From the NCBI GenBank assembly GCA_002928955.1, contig PERT01000008.1, forward strand, positions 1 to 64,000: DNA of 64,000 bases, given 5' to 3'. Source of the stretch: Hyphomicrobium sp. Its GTDB lineage: Bacteria > Pseudomonadota > Alphaproteobacteria > Rhizobiales > Hyphomicrobiaceae. The notes under the pieces were generated by a model. The model was not told where the DNA came from and made no database searches. It saw only the letters and a program-made list of their open reading frames with translations. The position numbers were made by a program, and so were the translations under genes. Positions 19,457 to 27,560 of the stretch are shown piece by piece; within the stretch, counting starts at the first letter, position 1; each line of letters starts with the position of its first letter.

Positions 19457-20197
19457 TCAGAGAGATATCTCGCCGCGTCGGAGGGCCTCGACAACTGCCA
19501 GAGTACCCTTGGTGGCGTTGAGCTTTTTCTTCGCATTGTCGACGTGGGTCCGCACCGTTGTGACACCAATCGTCAGGATGTCACCGATCTCGTCGACCGA
19601 CTTACCAACGGCGAGCCACTGCAGGACTTCTCTTTCCCGCCCTGACAGAAGATTGGATCGAGAGACTTCTAGTGGGACGCTTGCGCGCCGAAGCGCCTGA
19701 TGAGCCGCGATTCCAATGATTTCAACCGCCGATCGGGCACGGGCGGTGAGAAGTGGGTTGTTACCGCAAGGGGCAAAAATCGAGATGCTTCCGGCTGTGC
19801 TCACGATCGGGACGATAAGACCATCCGTTGCTCCGAAGTCCGCCGCCTCACCCATGATTGCGTATTGTTCTCGCGACAGCCGCCGCCGCGCCTTCACATC
19901 ACTCCAGCTGAACGTACTGAGTGTCTTTTTTAGTTCAACAACAACGGGATCTCGGCACGCGTAGTTTTTCTCGGCGTATCGTTGGAGGTATTCTACGGGT
20001 CTATTGTTCAGAAGAATGGACTCGAGTGGCGATTGACCAGGTGGCGGTACCACTGCGCAGGTCACGTGGCTGAAGCCGAAGCATGTCATCGCCTGGTAGG
20101 TTAGCGCTCCGATGCTCGACTTGTTCTTTAAAGCATTGACCTCTTCGCAGAACCGAAATGCCTCCAGGGCAAACTCGTCTGGTTTGGCGCGTGACAT
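19457..20197 (-). CDS. luxR: LuxR-family quorum-sensing regulator
   Basis: 246 residues with an N-terminal autoinducer-binding domain (about 15-170) and a C-terminal LuxR helix-turn-helix (183-246, LSGREREVLQWLAVGKS). Compared with TraR, the ligand-pocket residues are Y70 (TraR W57), Y74 (Y61), D83 (D70), P84 (P71), W98 (W85) and G126 (G113). The usual tryptophan is thus replaced by tyrosine while the rest is kept, which could reflect an unusual ligand. It lies 96 bases upstream of luxI on the same strand and probably binds that synthase's product. No clear 18-20 base lux box was found upstream. Confidence 0.93.
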   Translation of the reverse strand: MSRAKPDEFALEAFRFCEEVNALKNKSSIGALTYQAMTCFGFSHVTCAVVPPPGQSPLESILLNNRPVEYLQRYAEKNYACRDPVVVELKKTLSTFSWSDVKARRRLSREQYAIMGEAADFGATDGLIVPIVSTAGSISIFAPCGNNPLLTARARSAVEIIGIAAHQALRRASVPLEVSRSNLLSGREREVLQWLAVGKSVDEIGDILTIGVTTVRTHVDNAKKKLNATKGTLAVVEALRRGEISL

Positions 20198-20342
20198 GGT
20201 GTGTACCCATGGTTATGCTTGAACGCTGTCTGCCTAGAACTCCGAACCCCGGAACTTGGCCGATGCTGGAGAGTATCAGCGCAGTTGATAGTAATTTGAC
20301 AGCGAATTTTGTATCAGTGGCGCCGTGTTGAGATCTAGGACC

Positions 20343-20511
20343 CTAGTGGTCCGGCGCCGACAAGTGTTTCCCCTTGCAACGCGCTCTAGATCAAATGTCT
20401 GCGCCGTAAGGAACACGAGCAAACCTATGATTCTAGTGTAGCTTTTGCATCTGGCGTTTGGTTTTGAGTCCAGCCCCGAGTGGGGACCAATCGTCAGATG
20501 CGCTGCACTAG
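20343..20511 (-). repeat. Paired-hairpin repeat, subfamily 1 (A+B), reverse orientation
   Basis: Same element as at 14987 on the opposite strand: hairpin B at 20346-20416, 16-base spacer 20417-20432, hairpin A at 20433-20511. It is bounded by CTAG at 20343-20346 and 20508-20511. Hairpin A keeps the unpaired TTTT (AAAA on the element strand). The last CTAG is shared with the next element, so the junction reads CACTAGTG. Confidence 0.85.
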
Positions 20512-20673
20512 TGGCCTGTCTCGCCTAAATCGCTGTACTGGCGGCAACCGCTGACGATTTAGGCGAGACATGAAGGCCACTAGCAAAAACAATGGTTTAG
20601 TGGGGCGTTCATCGCGCCTTAATTGACGACCAGCTTGCCGCTCGCACAGGTCAATTTAGGCGCGACGCCACAC
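20508..20673 (+). repeat. Paired-hairpin repeat, subfamily 2 (C+D)
   Basis: Hairpin C: CTAGTGGCC 20508-20516, perfect 16-base arms 20517-20532 and 20555-20570, unpaired TGAA 20571-20574, GGCCACTAG to 20583. Spacer 20584-20599 is 16 bases. Hairpin D: GTGGGGCGT at 20600, unpaired TCAT, arms 20613-20627 and 20650-20664 with one mismatch, ACGCCACAC to 20673. Arm sequence is unrelated to subfamily 1 but the layout is the same. A decayed A-like hairpin may follow (about 20674-20735). The remainder of 20198-20900 shows no gene. Confidence 0.85.
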
Positions 20674-20900
20674 TTGACATTTGGTTTCGAGACCGGTTGG
20701 AAGGGGAGCGAGGGCAAACGTCCGATGTGGGGCACGGGGAGGCGTTTGCGAGATGCAACCAATCGTGGCCGCGATCGGCACGATCGCCGCCAACCGAGAC
20801 CGGCTTCCGAACTGGTGGCCGAGGAGCAACCGGTCGGCGCGCGCACGCGATTTTTGTTTGCAACGTCAGCGATGGAATGATTGGCTACGCCGCGAGTCTT

Positions 20901-21374
20901 TCAGGTGTTGGCGCCTCCGGCAATCTCCGAGTGGTTCAGTTCATATGTGCTGAGATGCGTTTTCCTTACGGCAGCCAGGCAGTTCGCGAGCTTTGCGGTA
21001 TTCACCAAGGCGACAGGAGATGGATTGCTGAAGCGCAGATAGTCGATCTCGACGGCAGCCGTCAGCGATTCAAGATGCAGTCGGAAATAGACATTTATCT
21101 CGCTGTGTCTGAGTTCGAGGTCGATGGACAGCCGTGGTCGCCGATCCCATGCCAGATCAACCCCACTGATACGGACGAATTGAATCGTGCCCGGCTGGAA
21201 TGCAAATTCGATCGACGAACTGATCAGGCTTTCCACGTTGCCGCTTTTTCTTTGGCTACCCACGGCGACGAGATGCTCTAGGTCAAGCAGCCGCAAATCG
21301 TCGGCCAGCGGCACCATGGCTTTGGCAAGGATGCGCTCGCAGTTCGTGAGGTCTTCCCAATCAGGCTTCATCAT
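20901..21374 (-). CDS. Hypothetical protein downstream of flhB
   Basis: 157 residues, not assigned to a family with confidence. It starts at one of two adjacent ATGs (21374 or 21371) directly after the flhB stop, so it is the last gene of the motA-fliM-fliN-fliG-flhB operon. The N-terminal third is helical and Leu-rich (CERILAKAMVPLADDLRLLDLEHLVAV); the C-terminal part alternates hydrophobic residues in a beta pattern. No membrane segment is seen. A small gene in this position is also known beside flhB in Sinorhizobium, so a motility-related role is plausible. Confidence 0.65.
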   Translation of the reverse strand: MMKPDWEDLTNCERILAKAMVPLADDLRLLDLEHLVAVGSQRKSGNVESLISSSIEFAFQPGTIQFVRISGVDLAWDRRPRLSIDLELRHSEINVYFRLHLESLTAAVEIDYLRFSNPSPVALVNTAKLANCLAAVRKTHLSTYELNHSEIAGGANT

Positions 21375-21376
21375 GG

Positions 21377-22465
21377 TCACGCTCGCAATGTCTTGGCTGT
21401 CATCGGATTGCTGCGGCGCTGAAGCATGATCAGGATTTCCGCGATGGCTCTGTAGAAAGCCGCCGGTATCGCCTGGTCGACCTCGACCGCATTGAATAGA
21501 GTTCGTGCAAGAGCCTTGTTTTCGACGACGGGAATGCCGCTCTCCTCGGCGAGCCGGCGGATCTGCAACGCTATGAGATCTGTGCCCTTGGCAACGACCA
21601 TCGGGGCGCCGCCCTCGGTTCGGACGTAACGCATGGCGACGGCGTAGTGTGTCGGATTGGCAACCACAAGGGTCGCCTTTCCGACATTCGCCATCATGCG
21701 CTTGCGACTGCGTGCCCGTGCCGTGGCGCGGCGGCGCGAGTCCAAGGCAGGGTCTCCCTCCTGCTGCTTGTGCTCGTCCCGCACCTCTTGCTTGGTCATC
21801 TTGAGTTCGGTGGTCCAGTGCTGCCGGGTCCACAGCACGTCGGCGATCGCAATCGCCGCCGCGGCGCCGGCCACGTACCACATGACGGAAGTGACAGCCT
21901 TGAGCGATAGCTGAGCGATGCCTTCGAGCGGTACGTCCATCGAAGCGATGATCGGCGATCCCTCGGTCAAAACGAACGCTGCTCCGATGGCACCGACGAC
22001 GCCGAGCTTGACAATACCCTTTAGCAGCTCGGCTATTCCATGAGCCCCGGTGATGCGCTTCCATCCCGACTTCAGAGACAAGCGCGACATTTGCGGCTTG
22101 ATCCGGTCGATCGCAATGCGCGGTGGAGACTGCAGCCCCGTCGCCGCAATTCCGGTCACCAAAAATGCCAGCGTCGCAGCTGCAAGCATAGGCGCCATCG
22201 CAACTGAGAGGACTTGGATCAGCAGCGCGACGTCGCTGGCATTTGCAAGTCGGAATTCATGCGGCCGTTCAATAAAGGATTGCAGGACCCCGGACATGGC
22301 TGCGAACAGTCCAGGGCTGAACCCCAGGACGATGATGAGTGTCGAGAAAAACACGAAATGCGCAACCTCGCGCGAGATCGGCGCATTGCCCTTCTCAAGC
22401 GCGTCCTGCTGCTTTTTTTCTGTCGGCAGCTCGGACTTGCTTTCCTTGTCCTTTTCTTCGCTCAC
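21377..22465 (-). CDS. flhB: Flagellar export protein FlhB
   Basis: Export-gate subunit that switches substrate class after hook completion. 362 residues: charged cytoplasmic N-terminus, four membrane segments (about 34-55, 85-110, 140-165, 185-205) and a cytoplasmic autocleavage domain with the NPTH motif (VVANPTHYAVAMRY, near residue 268). The cleavage Asn is intact. GTG start overlaps the fliG stop (GTGA). Confidence 0.97.
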   Translation of the reverse strand: MSEEKDKESKSELPTEKKQQDALEKGNAPISREVAHFVFFSTLIIVLGFSPGLFAAMSGVLQSFIERPHEFRLANASDVALLIQVLSVAMAPMLAAATLAFLVTGIAATGLQSPPRIAIDRIKPQMSRLSLKSGWKRITGAHGIAELLKGIVKLGVVGAIGAAFVLTEGSPIIASMDVPLEGIAQLSLKAVTSVMWYVAGAAAAIAIADVLWTRQHWTTELKMTKQEVRDEHKQQEGDPALDSRRRATARARSRKRMMANVGKATLVVANPTHYAVAMRYVRTEGGAPMVVAKGTDLIALQIRRLAEESGIPVVENKALARTLFNAVEVDQAIPAAFYRAIAEILIMLQRRSNPMTAKTLRA

Positions 22466-23487
22466 GGTTCGTTCTCCACCGTGTTCGGCAGCTCTATGGC
22501 GCCAGTCGAGGCGAGGTTAAGGACGGCTTGTGCGATCATCCGCTTGGCTTCGGTCACTGCCTTGGGCTGAATAGGAGAATCGTTCTTGAGTTCCGACTCC
22601 GCCATGCGCCGCGCCCGTGGTGCCATTGCACCCAGTACGGTCTCCTGCAGGGCTGGCGGAGCGTCACGCAGAGCGATGACGATGCGTTCGACCGGCAAGC
22701 GCTCCACGACAACGCCGAGCGATCGAGCCGACAGGCGCGGAAGGTCCTCGAACTTGAACAGCATCTTGCGCACGATGCGTGCGTCCTCCGGGCGTTGCCG
22801 GGAGATATAATCGAGGGCACCTTCCGAGCGCTCTTGGTTGAATTCGTTGAGCACGCCAGCGACGAGCTGATGCGCCCCGCTGCCCGATTTCGATTTCGAG
22901 ATCAGATCTTCTCGTACAGCCTCTTCGAATGCGCGCTGTATACTCTTCGGCAGTTCCTTGACCGTAAGCAGACGAGCCAGGAGATCGTTCGCTACGCCGG
23001 GCTCCATGGATCGCAGCAGCTCGGCGCTCTTGTCTTGTTCGAGGTTCGAGAGCAGGAATGCAGCAGCCTGGGGATGTTGGGCCGTAACGTACGCAACGAG
23101 AACATCGTCCGCAAGCTGACCGACCTCGGCCCATGGAGGGTCCAGAGGTGCCTCGACCGCGGACGGCGCGGTCAACGCCAGGTTCGCGCCGTCGTTTCCC
23201 AGTGCTTCCTCAACCAGAAGCCGGACCTCGTCGGCCGAACCGATGAATTTCACGCCCTCGTTGAACGACGATTCGAACTCCGAAATAATCGTGTCGAGCA
23301 GTGGGCCTTCGACCAGCTTCAGCTCAGCCGCGCGACGCATGATGGCGCGGACGTCCTCAGTCGCGAGCGATTTCAGCAGTTCCAGCGCCTGGCTGCGATC
23401 CATCGCCAACAGCACCAGGGCCGCTTTCGCCGCGCCGCTGTAGGCCGGTTCGGGAGACACGTCGATGGCCGTGCGGTTGGTGCGCAT
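22462..23487 (-). CDS. fliG: Flagellar motor switch protein FliG
   Basis: C-ring component that contacts MotA and FliF. Start chosen at ATG 23487 (MRTNRTAIDVS), just past the fliN stop; the longer open frame to 23634 reads antisense-like sequence within fliN. 341 residues: N-terminal MS-ring-binding domain (AALVLLAMD), middle domain and C-terminal torque domain with charged residues in IVRKMLFKFEDLPRLS. Fourth gene of the motA operon, followed directly by flhB. Confidence 0.95.
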   Translation of the reverse strand: MRTNRTAIDVSPEPAYSGAAKAALVLLAMDRSQALELLKSLATEDVRAIMRRAAELKLVEGPLLDTIISEFESSFNEGVKFIGSADEVRLLVEEALGNDGANLALTAPSAVEAPLDPPWAEVGQLADDVLVAYVTAQHPQAAAFLLSNLEQDKSAELLRSMEPGVANDLLARLLTVKELPKSIQRAFEEAVREDLISKSKSGSGAHQLVAGVLNEFNQERSEGALDYISRQRPEDARIVRKMLFKFEDLPRLSARSLGVVVERLPVERIVIALRDAPPALQETVLGAMAPRARRMAESELKNDSPIQPKAVTEAKRMIAQAVLNLASTGAIELPNTVENEP

Positions 23488-23506
23488 CTGGGTTCGCTGA
23501 TCGGGG

Positions 23507-23905
23507 TCAGTTCGCGGCGGGCCGCTGAGGGACGATCTCAGTAATGGAAATTCCGAGCTGACCCGTTGCTTCGTCGACGACGACGATCTTGCCACGGGCA
23601 AGGGTGCGGCCGTTGACGACGATATCCGCGGCATCGCCAGAACGCCGGTCGAGCGTAACGATCTCGCCGCGCTTCATGCGCGAGAGCGTGGAAACCGGCA
23701 TCGTGGCGCTGCCGAGCACAACCTTCATGACGACCGGAATTTGCATGACAAGATCGAGATTTATCACGCCGGTGGCGACTGGGCGCTCGGCTTGTATTCG
23801 TGGATCGGCCAGCCGATCTGATCCGGTCTCGTCGGCAATCTGAGCGAGCTCGTCGGCGAACTCGGCGATTGCCGCGCCGGGTTCATTATCGATGATTTGA
23901 CCCAC
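23507..23905 (-). CDS. fliN: Flagellar motor switch protein FliN
   Basis: C-ring subunit with a single SpoA domain in its C-terminal half (INLDLVMQIPVVMKVVLGSA to the end); the N-terminal 45 residues are acidic. 132 residues. The GTG at 23905 is preceded by GGGA and by an in-frame TAG, which limits the start. It lies 36 bases after fliM and 19 bases before fliG. Confidence 0.95.
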   Translation of the reverse strand: MGQIIDNEPGAAIAEFADELAQIADETGSDRLADPRIQAERPVATGVINLDLVMQIPVVMKVVLGSATMPVSTLSRMKRGEIVTLDRRSGDAADIVVNGRTLARGKIVVVDEATGQLGISITEIVPQRPAAN

Positions 23906-23941
23906 GGCGATTCCCAGCTAGTCGGTTCATTGAGTGGCGGT

Positions 23942-24913
23942 TCACTGAAGCGAATTCAGAATGTGGGTGCGGGCTTGCCCAGGGCTGACTGCCTTGCTCT
24001 GGTCGACCTCCTGACCCGGGAGATCCTCTTCGGCGGAGCTCCAGATCCGAAGCACAAGTCGTTCGGCGTGCCGCCCCAGTTCGCACATCGCGAGAGGCAT
24101 GTTCGCGCTCTCGAGGGACACGAGTGCCCCCTTTCTCGCATCCAAAGGCAGGACCTGACCGACCTTCCACCGGAGGACCTCGCCGAGGTCGACGTTCGCT
24201 ACCGTCAGCACCGAGCACACCTCCACCGAGGTGTTGGCCACCTGCTGTTCGATCAGTGACACCCAATTGCGGTCAACCGGAGAATCGGTGCCGGCCGCTT
24301 GCTCCGTTGCGATCTTGTCGCGAAGACTGGCACAAAGCGCTTCGGGAATGAGGACACGAAGTGTGACCGCAGACGTCGCCGATCCGACCAGAGCCTCGAT
24401 CATGACCACATTCTGGAGCTGGCGCAGTGCCGGAATCTTGGCCGGATCCGATGCCACCGCCTCGACTTCGAGCCCAGGATTGTGACCCGTGTGATAGAGT
24501 GCCTGCGCGAAAGTTCCGAGCGCCTGATCGAGCAGCAACCGGCACAGTCGCGCGTCGACCGCCGACAGATTCCGAGGTTGCCCCACCCCGCCGTCGCCAC
24601 CCAGCAAGCGATCGACCCATTTGTCGACCGCTCGGCCGTCCAATTGGAACAAGATGTTGCCGACAGGGTTCGCCATTTTCGCAACCAGCATGACGCCGAA
24701 TGCCATTCGGTCGCCGAGCACCGACGACAGTGGAGCCGCGGTGATGTTGCCCATCGTGACGATCGCGCCAGGAGAGATTTCGGTGATGCGCTTGCCGAGG
24801 AGGTCGCAAAACGAGGCTGCCGCCTTGGTGATCTCTGGCGATACGTCGAGGTCGCTGCGAGTTGTTCGATCGGCAAAGATCGAAGCTGGCGGACTGTCTT
24901 TGGGCTTCCCCAT
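23942..24913 (-). CDS. fliM: Flagellar motor switch protein FliM
   Basis: C-ring subunit between FliG and FliN, of the divergent rhizobial FliM type. 323 residues from ATG 24913, which has AGGAGAGGG just upstream; a TTG at 24940 would overlap motA and is less likely. The middle CheC-like part (about 30-215) and a C-terminal SpoA-type domain (about 240-300) are recognisable. The GGXG motif appears as LLGGDGGVG. No N-terminal CheY-binding EIDAL-type motif is obvious. Confidence 0.92.
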   Translation of the reverse strand: MGKPKDSPPASIFADRTTRSDLDVSPEITKAAASFCDLLGKRITEISPGAIVTMGNITAAPLSSVLGDRMAFGVMLVAKMANPVGNILFQLDGRAVDKWVDRLLGGDGGVGQPRNLSAVDARLCRLLLDQALGTFAQALYHTGHNPGLEVEAVASDPAKIPALRQLQNVVMIEALVGSATSAVTLRVLIPEALCASLRDKIATEQAAGTDSPVDRNWVSLIEQQVANTSVEVCSVLTVANVDLGEVLRWKVGQVLPLDARKGALVSLESANMPLAMCELGRHAERLVLRIWSSAEEDLPGQEVDQSKAVSPGQARTHILNSLQ

Positions 24914-24936
24914 TGCCCTCTCCTGGCCCAGCTCCG

Positions 24937-25815
24937 TCAAGCAGCTTTGGAGGCAGGCGCTGCTGAAGCGCCCATGGTCGCGTTCTCGACGGCGTCAATG
25001 GCAGGCCGCTCATAGCTCGGGATCATCTTACGGCCATGCTCGATGGCGACTTGAGGGATCGCTCCGTTCATGAACGCCAGTAGCGTCTGTTTGACAATGA
25101 CATAGAGACGAAGGTGCTTCTCTCTCACCATCTTCACCTTCGTGGCTATCGGACCCACCACCGAATACGAGAAGAAGATGCCCGCAAAGGTACCGACCAG
25201 CGCCGCGGCGATAAGGCCACCCAGAATTTCCGGTGATTGGTCGATCGCGCCCATGGCTTTGACCACGCCCAGAACCGCCGCGACGATTCCGATCGCGGGC
25301 AGGCCGTCACTCATGGTGACAAGTGCATGATAGGCCTTCATGCGGTCGTGCTTCACGGTTTCAATTTCCTCCTCCATCAGCGCTTCGATCTCGTGAGTTC
25401 GCGCGTTGCCCATAACAATGAGGCGGACATAGTCGCAGATGAACTCTGTCAGCGTCTCGTTGGCGAGCACGGTTGGCGCCATCTTGAAGATCTCCGATTC
25501 GGCCGGCGCATCGATGATCGCCTCCACTTCGGATCGCGACTTGCTCCGCACGATCCGCATCAAGGCGAACATCAGTGAGAGGGTTTCGATGTAGTGCAGG
25601 TCGGTCGGCACAGCGTTCTTGAAGGCCTCGCCGAGTGCTGCTCCGGCGTCCTTTATCGTTTTTACCGGATTGGCGACGATGAACGTGCCGAAGGACGTGC
25701 CGAGAATGATCACGTACTCCCAAGGCTGCCAGATCACATAGACCTTGCCGCCCATGGCCATGAACCCACCGAGCATGCACACGAGCGTTACGACCAGGCC
25801 GACGATGATGGTCAT
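24937..25815 (-). CDS. motA: Flagellar stator protein MotA
   Basis: Proton-channel stator subunit, 292 residues, complete from ATG 25815 ([11 protein letters not shown]). Four membrane segments: about 2-22, 33-52, 170-190 and 203-222. The cytoplasmic loop holds the charged residues that touch FliG ([22 protein letters not shown]). The channel proline lies in [15 protein letters not shown]. First gene of the minus-strand operon motA-fliM-fliN-fliG-flhB-orf; its 120-base divergent gap to the DUF1217 gene must carry promoters for both directions. MotB is encoded separately near 42.3 kb. Confidence 0.96.
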   Translation of the reverse strand: MTIIVGLVVTLVCMLGGFMAMGGKVYVIWQPWEYVIILGTSFGTFIVANPVKTIKDAGAALGEAFKNAVPTDLHYIETLSLMFALMRIVRSKSRSEVEAIIDAPAESEIFKMAPTVLANETLTEFICDYVRLIVMGNARTHEIEALMEEEIETVKHDRMKAYHALVTMSDGLPAIGIVAAVLGVVKAMGAIDQSPEILGGLIAAALVGTFAGIFFSYSVVGPIATKVKMVREKHLRLYVIVKQTLLAFMNGAIPQVAIEHGRKMIPSYERPAIDAVENATMGASAAPASKAA

Positions 25816-25935
25816 GGAAGAATCCCTGAATCGAATCTTGATGCCACATTGCTCCGAAGCCGCTTGCGCGGGCCTTTCGAGGCAAGCCACGGTCAAGCCT
25901 TGGCAGTTAGATTTCTCAGACTTCAGCGGCGCGGG

Positions 25936-26733
25936 ATGAACATGGTCAGCACACTGATATCATATCAAGCGATCACACGAGACATCGGTAGATCGTTGGC
26001 GCTCGCGACGTCGGATCGCATGACGCAACGGGACAAAACCTACTATCTGGCCGAAATCAGCAAGATCGACTCGATTGATGACTTCATGTCGAACCAGCGC
26101 GTGTTGAGTTTCGCCATGCGCGCTTTTGGCCTAGAGGATATGCTCAACTCGAAAGCGCTGATCCGCAAGGTGCTCGAGGGCGGCATCGACGATCGGCGCA
26201 GTCTGGCCAACACCCTGGCTGATCCGCGATTTCGCGAATTCGCGGAGGCCTTCAATTTCAAGCGCTATGGGGCGACGACGACATCTTTCGGGCGGACGCA
26301 GCAAGGCACCGTCGACCGCTTCTTGAGACAAGCGCTGGAGACGAACGCAGGCCGTAGCAACGAAGGTGTGCGGCTGGCGCTTTACTTCGAGCGCAAAGCA
26401 CCCACCATCAACAGCGTCTATTCGCTACTCGCCGATCGGGCGATATACAAGGTTATTGAGACGGCGCTGGATTTGCCCACCAACCTGCCGAGCGCCGGCA
26501 TTGAAAAGCAGGTCGCCCTGATCAGCCAGAGGCTGGATATTGCCGACCTCAAGGACCCTAAAGAACTTGCCAGATTTATCAGCCGCTTCGCCAGCTTGTG
26601 GGATATCGAGAATGGCGGCAGCGCAAGCACAAGTGGAGTCGTGGGGATCGCGCCGCTTACATCGGGTCAATTCGGAATATCCTCTGGTACCCTCGCCTCG
26701 ATCCAAGCACTCCGACTGAATCGGGGACGATGA
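25936..26733 (+). CDS. DUF1217 flagellar-locus protein
   Basis: 265 residues of the DUF1217 family, which in rhizobia sits between motA and flgF, as here. It is mainly alpha-helical, with repeated patterns of the type [20 protein letters not shown] and [15 protein letters not shown]. No signal peptide or membrane segment is seen. Its function is not established; a role in flagellar assembly is inferred from constant linkage. Start at ATG 25936, or six bases later at a second ATG. First gene of the plus-strand operon, ending just before flgF. Confidence 0.85.
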   Translation: MNMVSTLISYQAITRDIGRSLALATSDRMTQRDKTYYLAEISKIDSIDDFMSNQRVLSFAMRAFGLEDMLNSKALIRKVLEGGIDDRRSLANTLADPRFREFAEAFNFKRYGATTTSFGRTQQGTVDRFLRQALETNAGRSNEGVRLALYFERKAPTINSVYSLLADRAIYKVIETALDLPTNLPSAGIEKQVALISQRLDIADLKDPKELARFISRFASLWDIENGGSASTSGVVGIAPLTSGQFGISSGTLASIQALRLNRGR

Positions 26734-26734
26734 C

Positions 26735-27454
26735 ATGCAGTCAAGTGTTTACGTCGCGCTGTCCGCTCAAAAAACGCTGCTCAAGCGGCTCGACAGCATC
26801 GCCAACAATGTCGCCAACGCTTCTACGCCGGGGTATCGCTCCGAGGAGATCGCCTTCTCGACGCTTGTTTCCGACCGCACGTCGGATCCAGTCAGTTTCG
26901 CGATGCAGGGCAAGGACTATCTCTCAACCCGCTCGGGCGCACTGACCCGGACCGACAGTCCGCTAGATCTGGCAATCGCGGGGGATGCATGGTTCGCAAT
27001 CGAGACCGCGCAAGGCTTTTCGTACACGCGGGACGGTCGTTTTCAGATGAGCGCCAACGGCGATCTCGTGACTGTCACAGGCGATCGCGTGCTGGATAGC
27101 GGCGGTGCTGGGCTTCAGCTCAATCCCGCTGGCGGCCAGATCGTTGTTGCGCGCGATGGTTCCGTAACCCAGGACGGCCGCACCATAGGAGCCGTCGGAC
27201 TCTTCCAGATACCGGAGAGTGCCAACCTGCGGCGCGCGGCAAACGGAAGCGTTGTATCGGATCAACCAGCCGTACCGCAGCTCGACTTCAACCGGGTCGC
27301 GGTGGCACAGGGCTTTATCGAGCGATCAAACGTCGATCCCGTACTCGAAATGACTCGGCTTATCGGGATCCAGCGTGCTTTCGATTCGATCACCAATACG
27401 GTGTCCGAGGTCGAGTCTTCGATGAACGAAGCGATTAGAAGCCTCGCGGGCTAG
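26735..27454 (+). CDS. flgF: Flagellar basal-body rod protein FlgF
   Basis: Proximal rod subunit exported by the flagellar apparatus. 239 residues with the rod N-terminal motif (SIANNVANASTPGYR) and the C-terminal heptad helix (ERSNVDPVLEMTRLIGIQRAFDSI). It starts one base after the upstream stop. Its own TAG stop lies inside the CTAG that begins the solo hairpin repeat at 27451, so the end of the reading frame is formed by the repeat boundary. Confidence 0.96.
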   Translation: MQSSVYVALSAQKTLLKRLDSIANNVANASTPGYRSEEIAFSTLVSDRTSDPVSFAMQGKDYLSTRSGALTRTDSPLDLAIAGDAWFAIETAQGFSYTRDGRFQMSANGDLVTVTGDRVLDSGGAGLQLNPAGGQIVVARDGSVTQDGRTIGAVGLFQIPESANLRRAANGSVVSDQPAVPQLDFNRVAVAQGFIERSNVDPVLEMTRLIGIQRAFDSITNTVSEVESSMNEAIRSLAG

Positions 27455-27529
27455 TTTAGCGCATCTGATGTTTGGTCCCCACTCGGTGCTGGACTCGAAG
27501 CCAAACGTCAGATGCAAAAGCTAAACTAG
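27451..27529 (+). repeat. Solo hairpin A of subfamily 1 between flgF and fliI
   Basis: CTAGTTTAGC at 27451, arm GCATCTGATGTTTGG, loop, arm CCAAACGTCAGATGC, unpaired AAAA, GCTAAACTAG to 27529. The outer stem is a perfect 10-base pairing. Relative to the copies at 14987 and 20433, one outer base pair has changed on both sides (G:C to T:A), which keeps the stem. Hairpin B is absent. In the transcript it would form a stem-loop between flgF and fliI. Confidence 0.85.
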
Positions 27530-27560
27530 TTTCATTCTCGATATCGGATTGGTTTGAAAC

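Noticed and set aside
21375-22064. Upstream extension of the small gene after flhB (frame open to 22064)
   Set aside because: It runs through flhB in another frame and has Arg/Gly/His-rich shadow composition; the real start is at 21374 or 21371.
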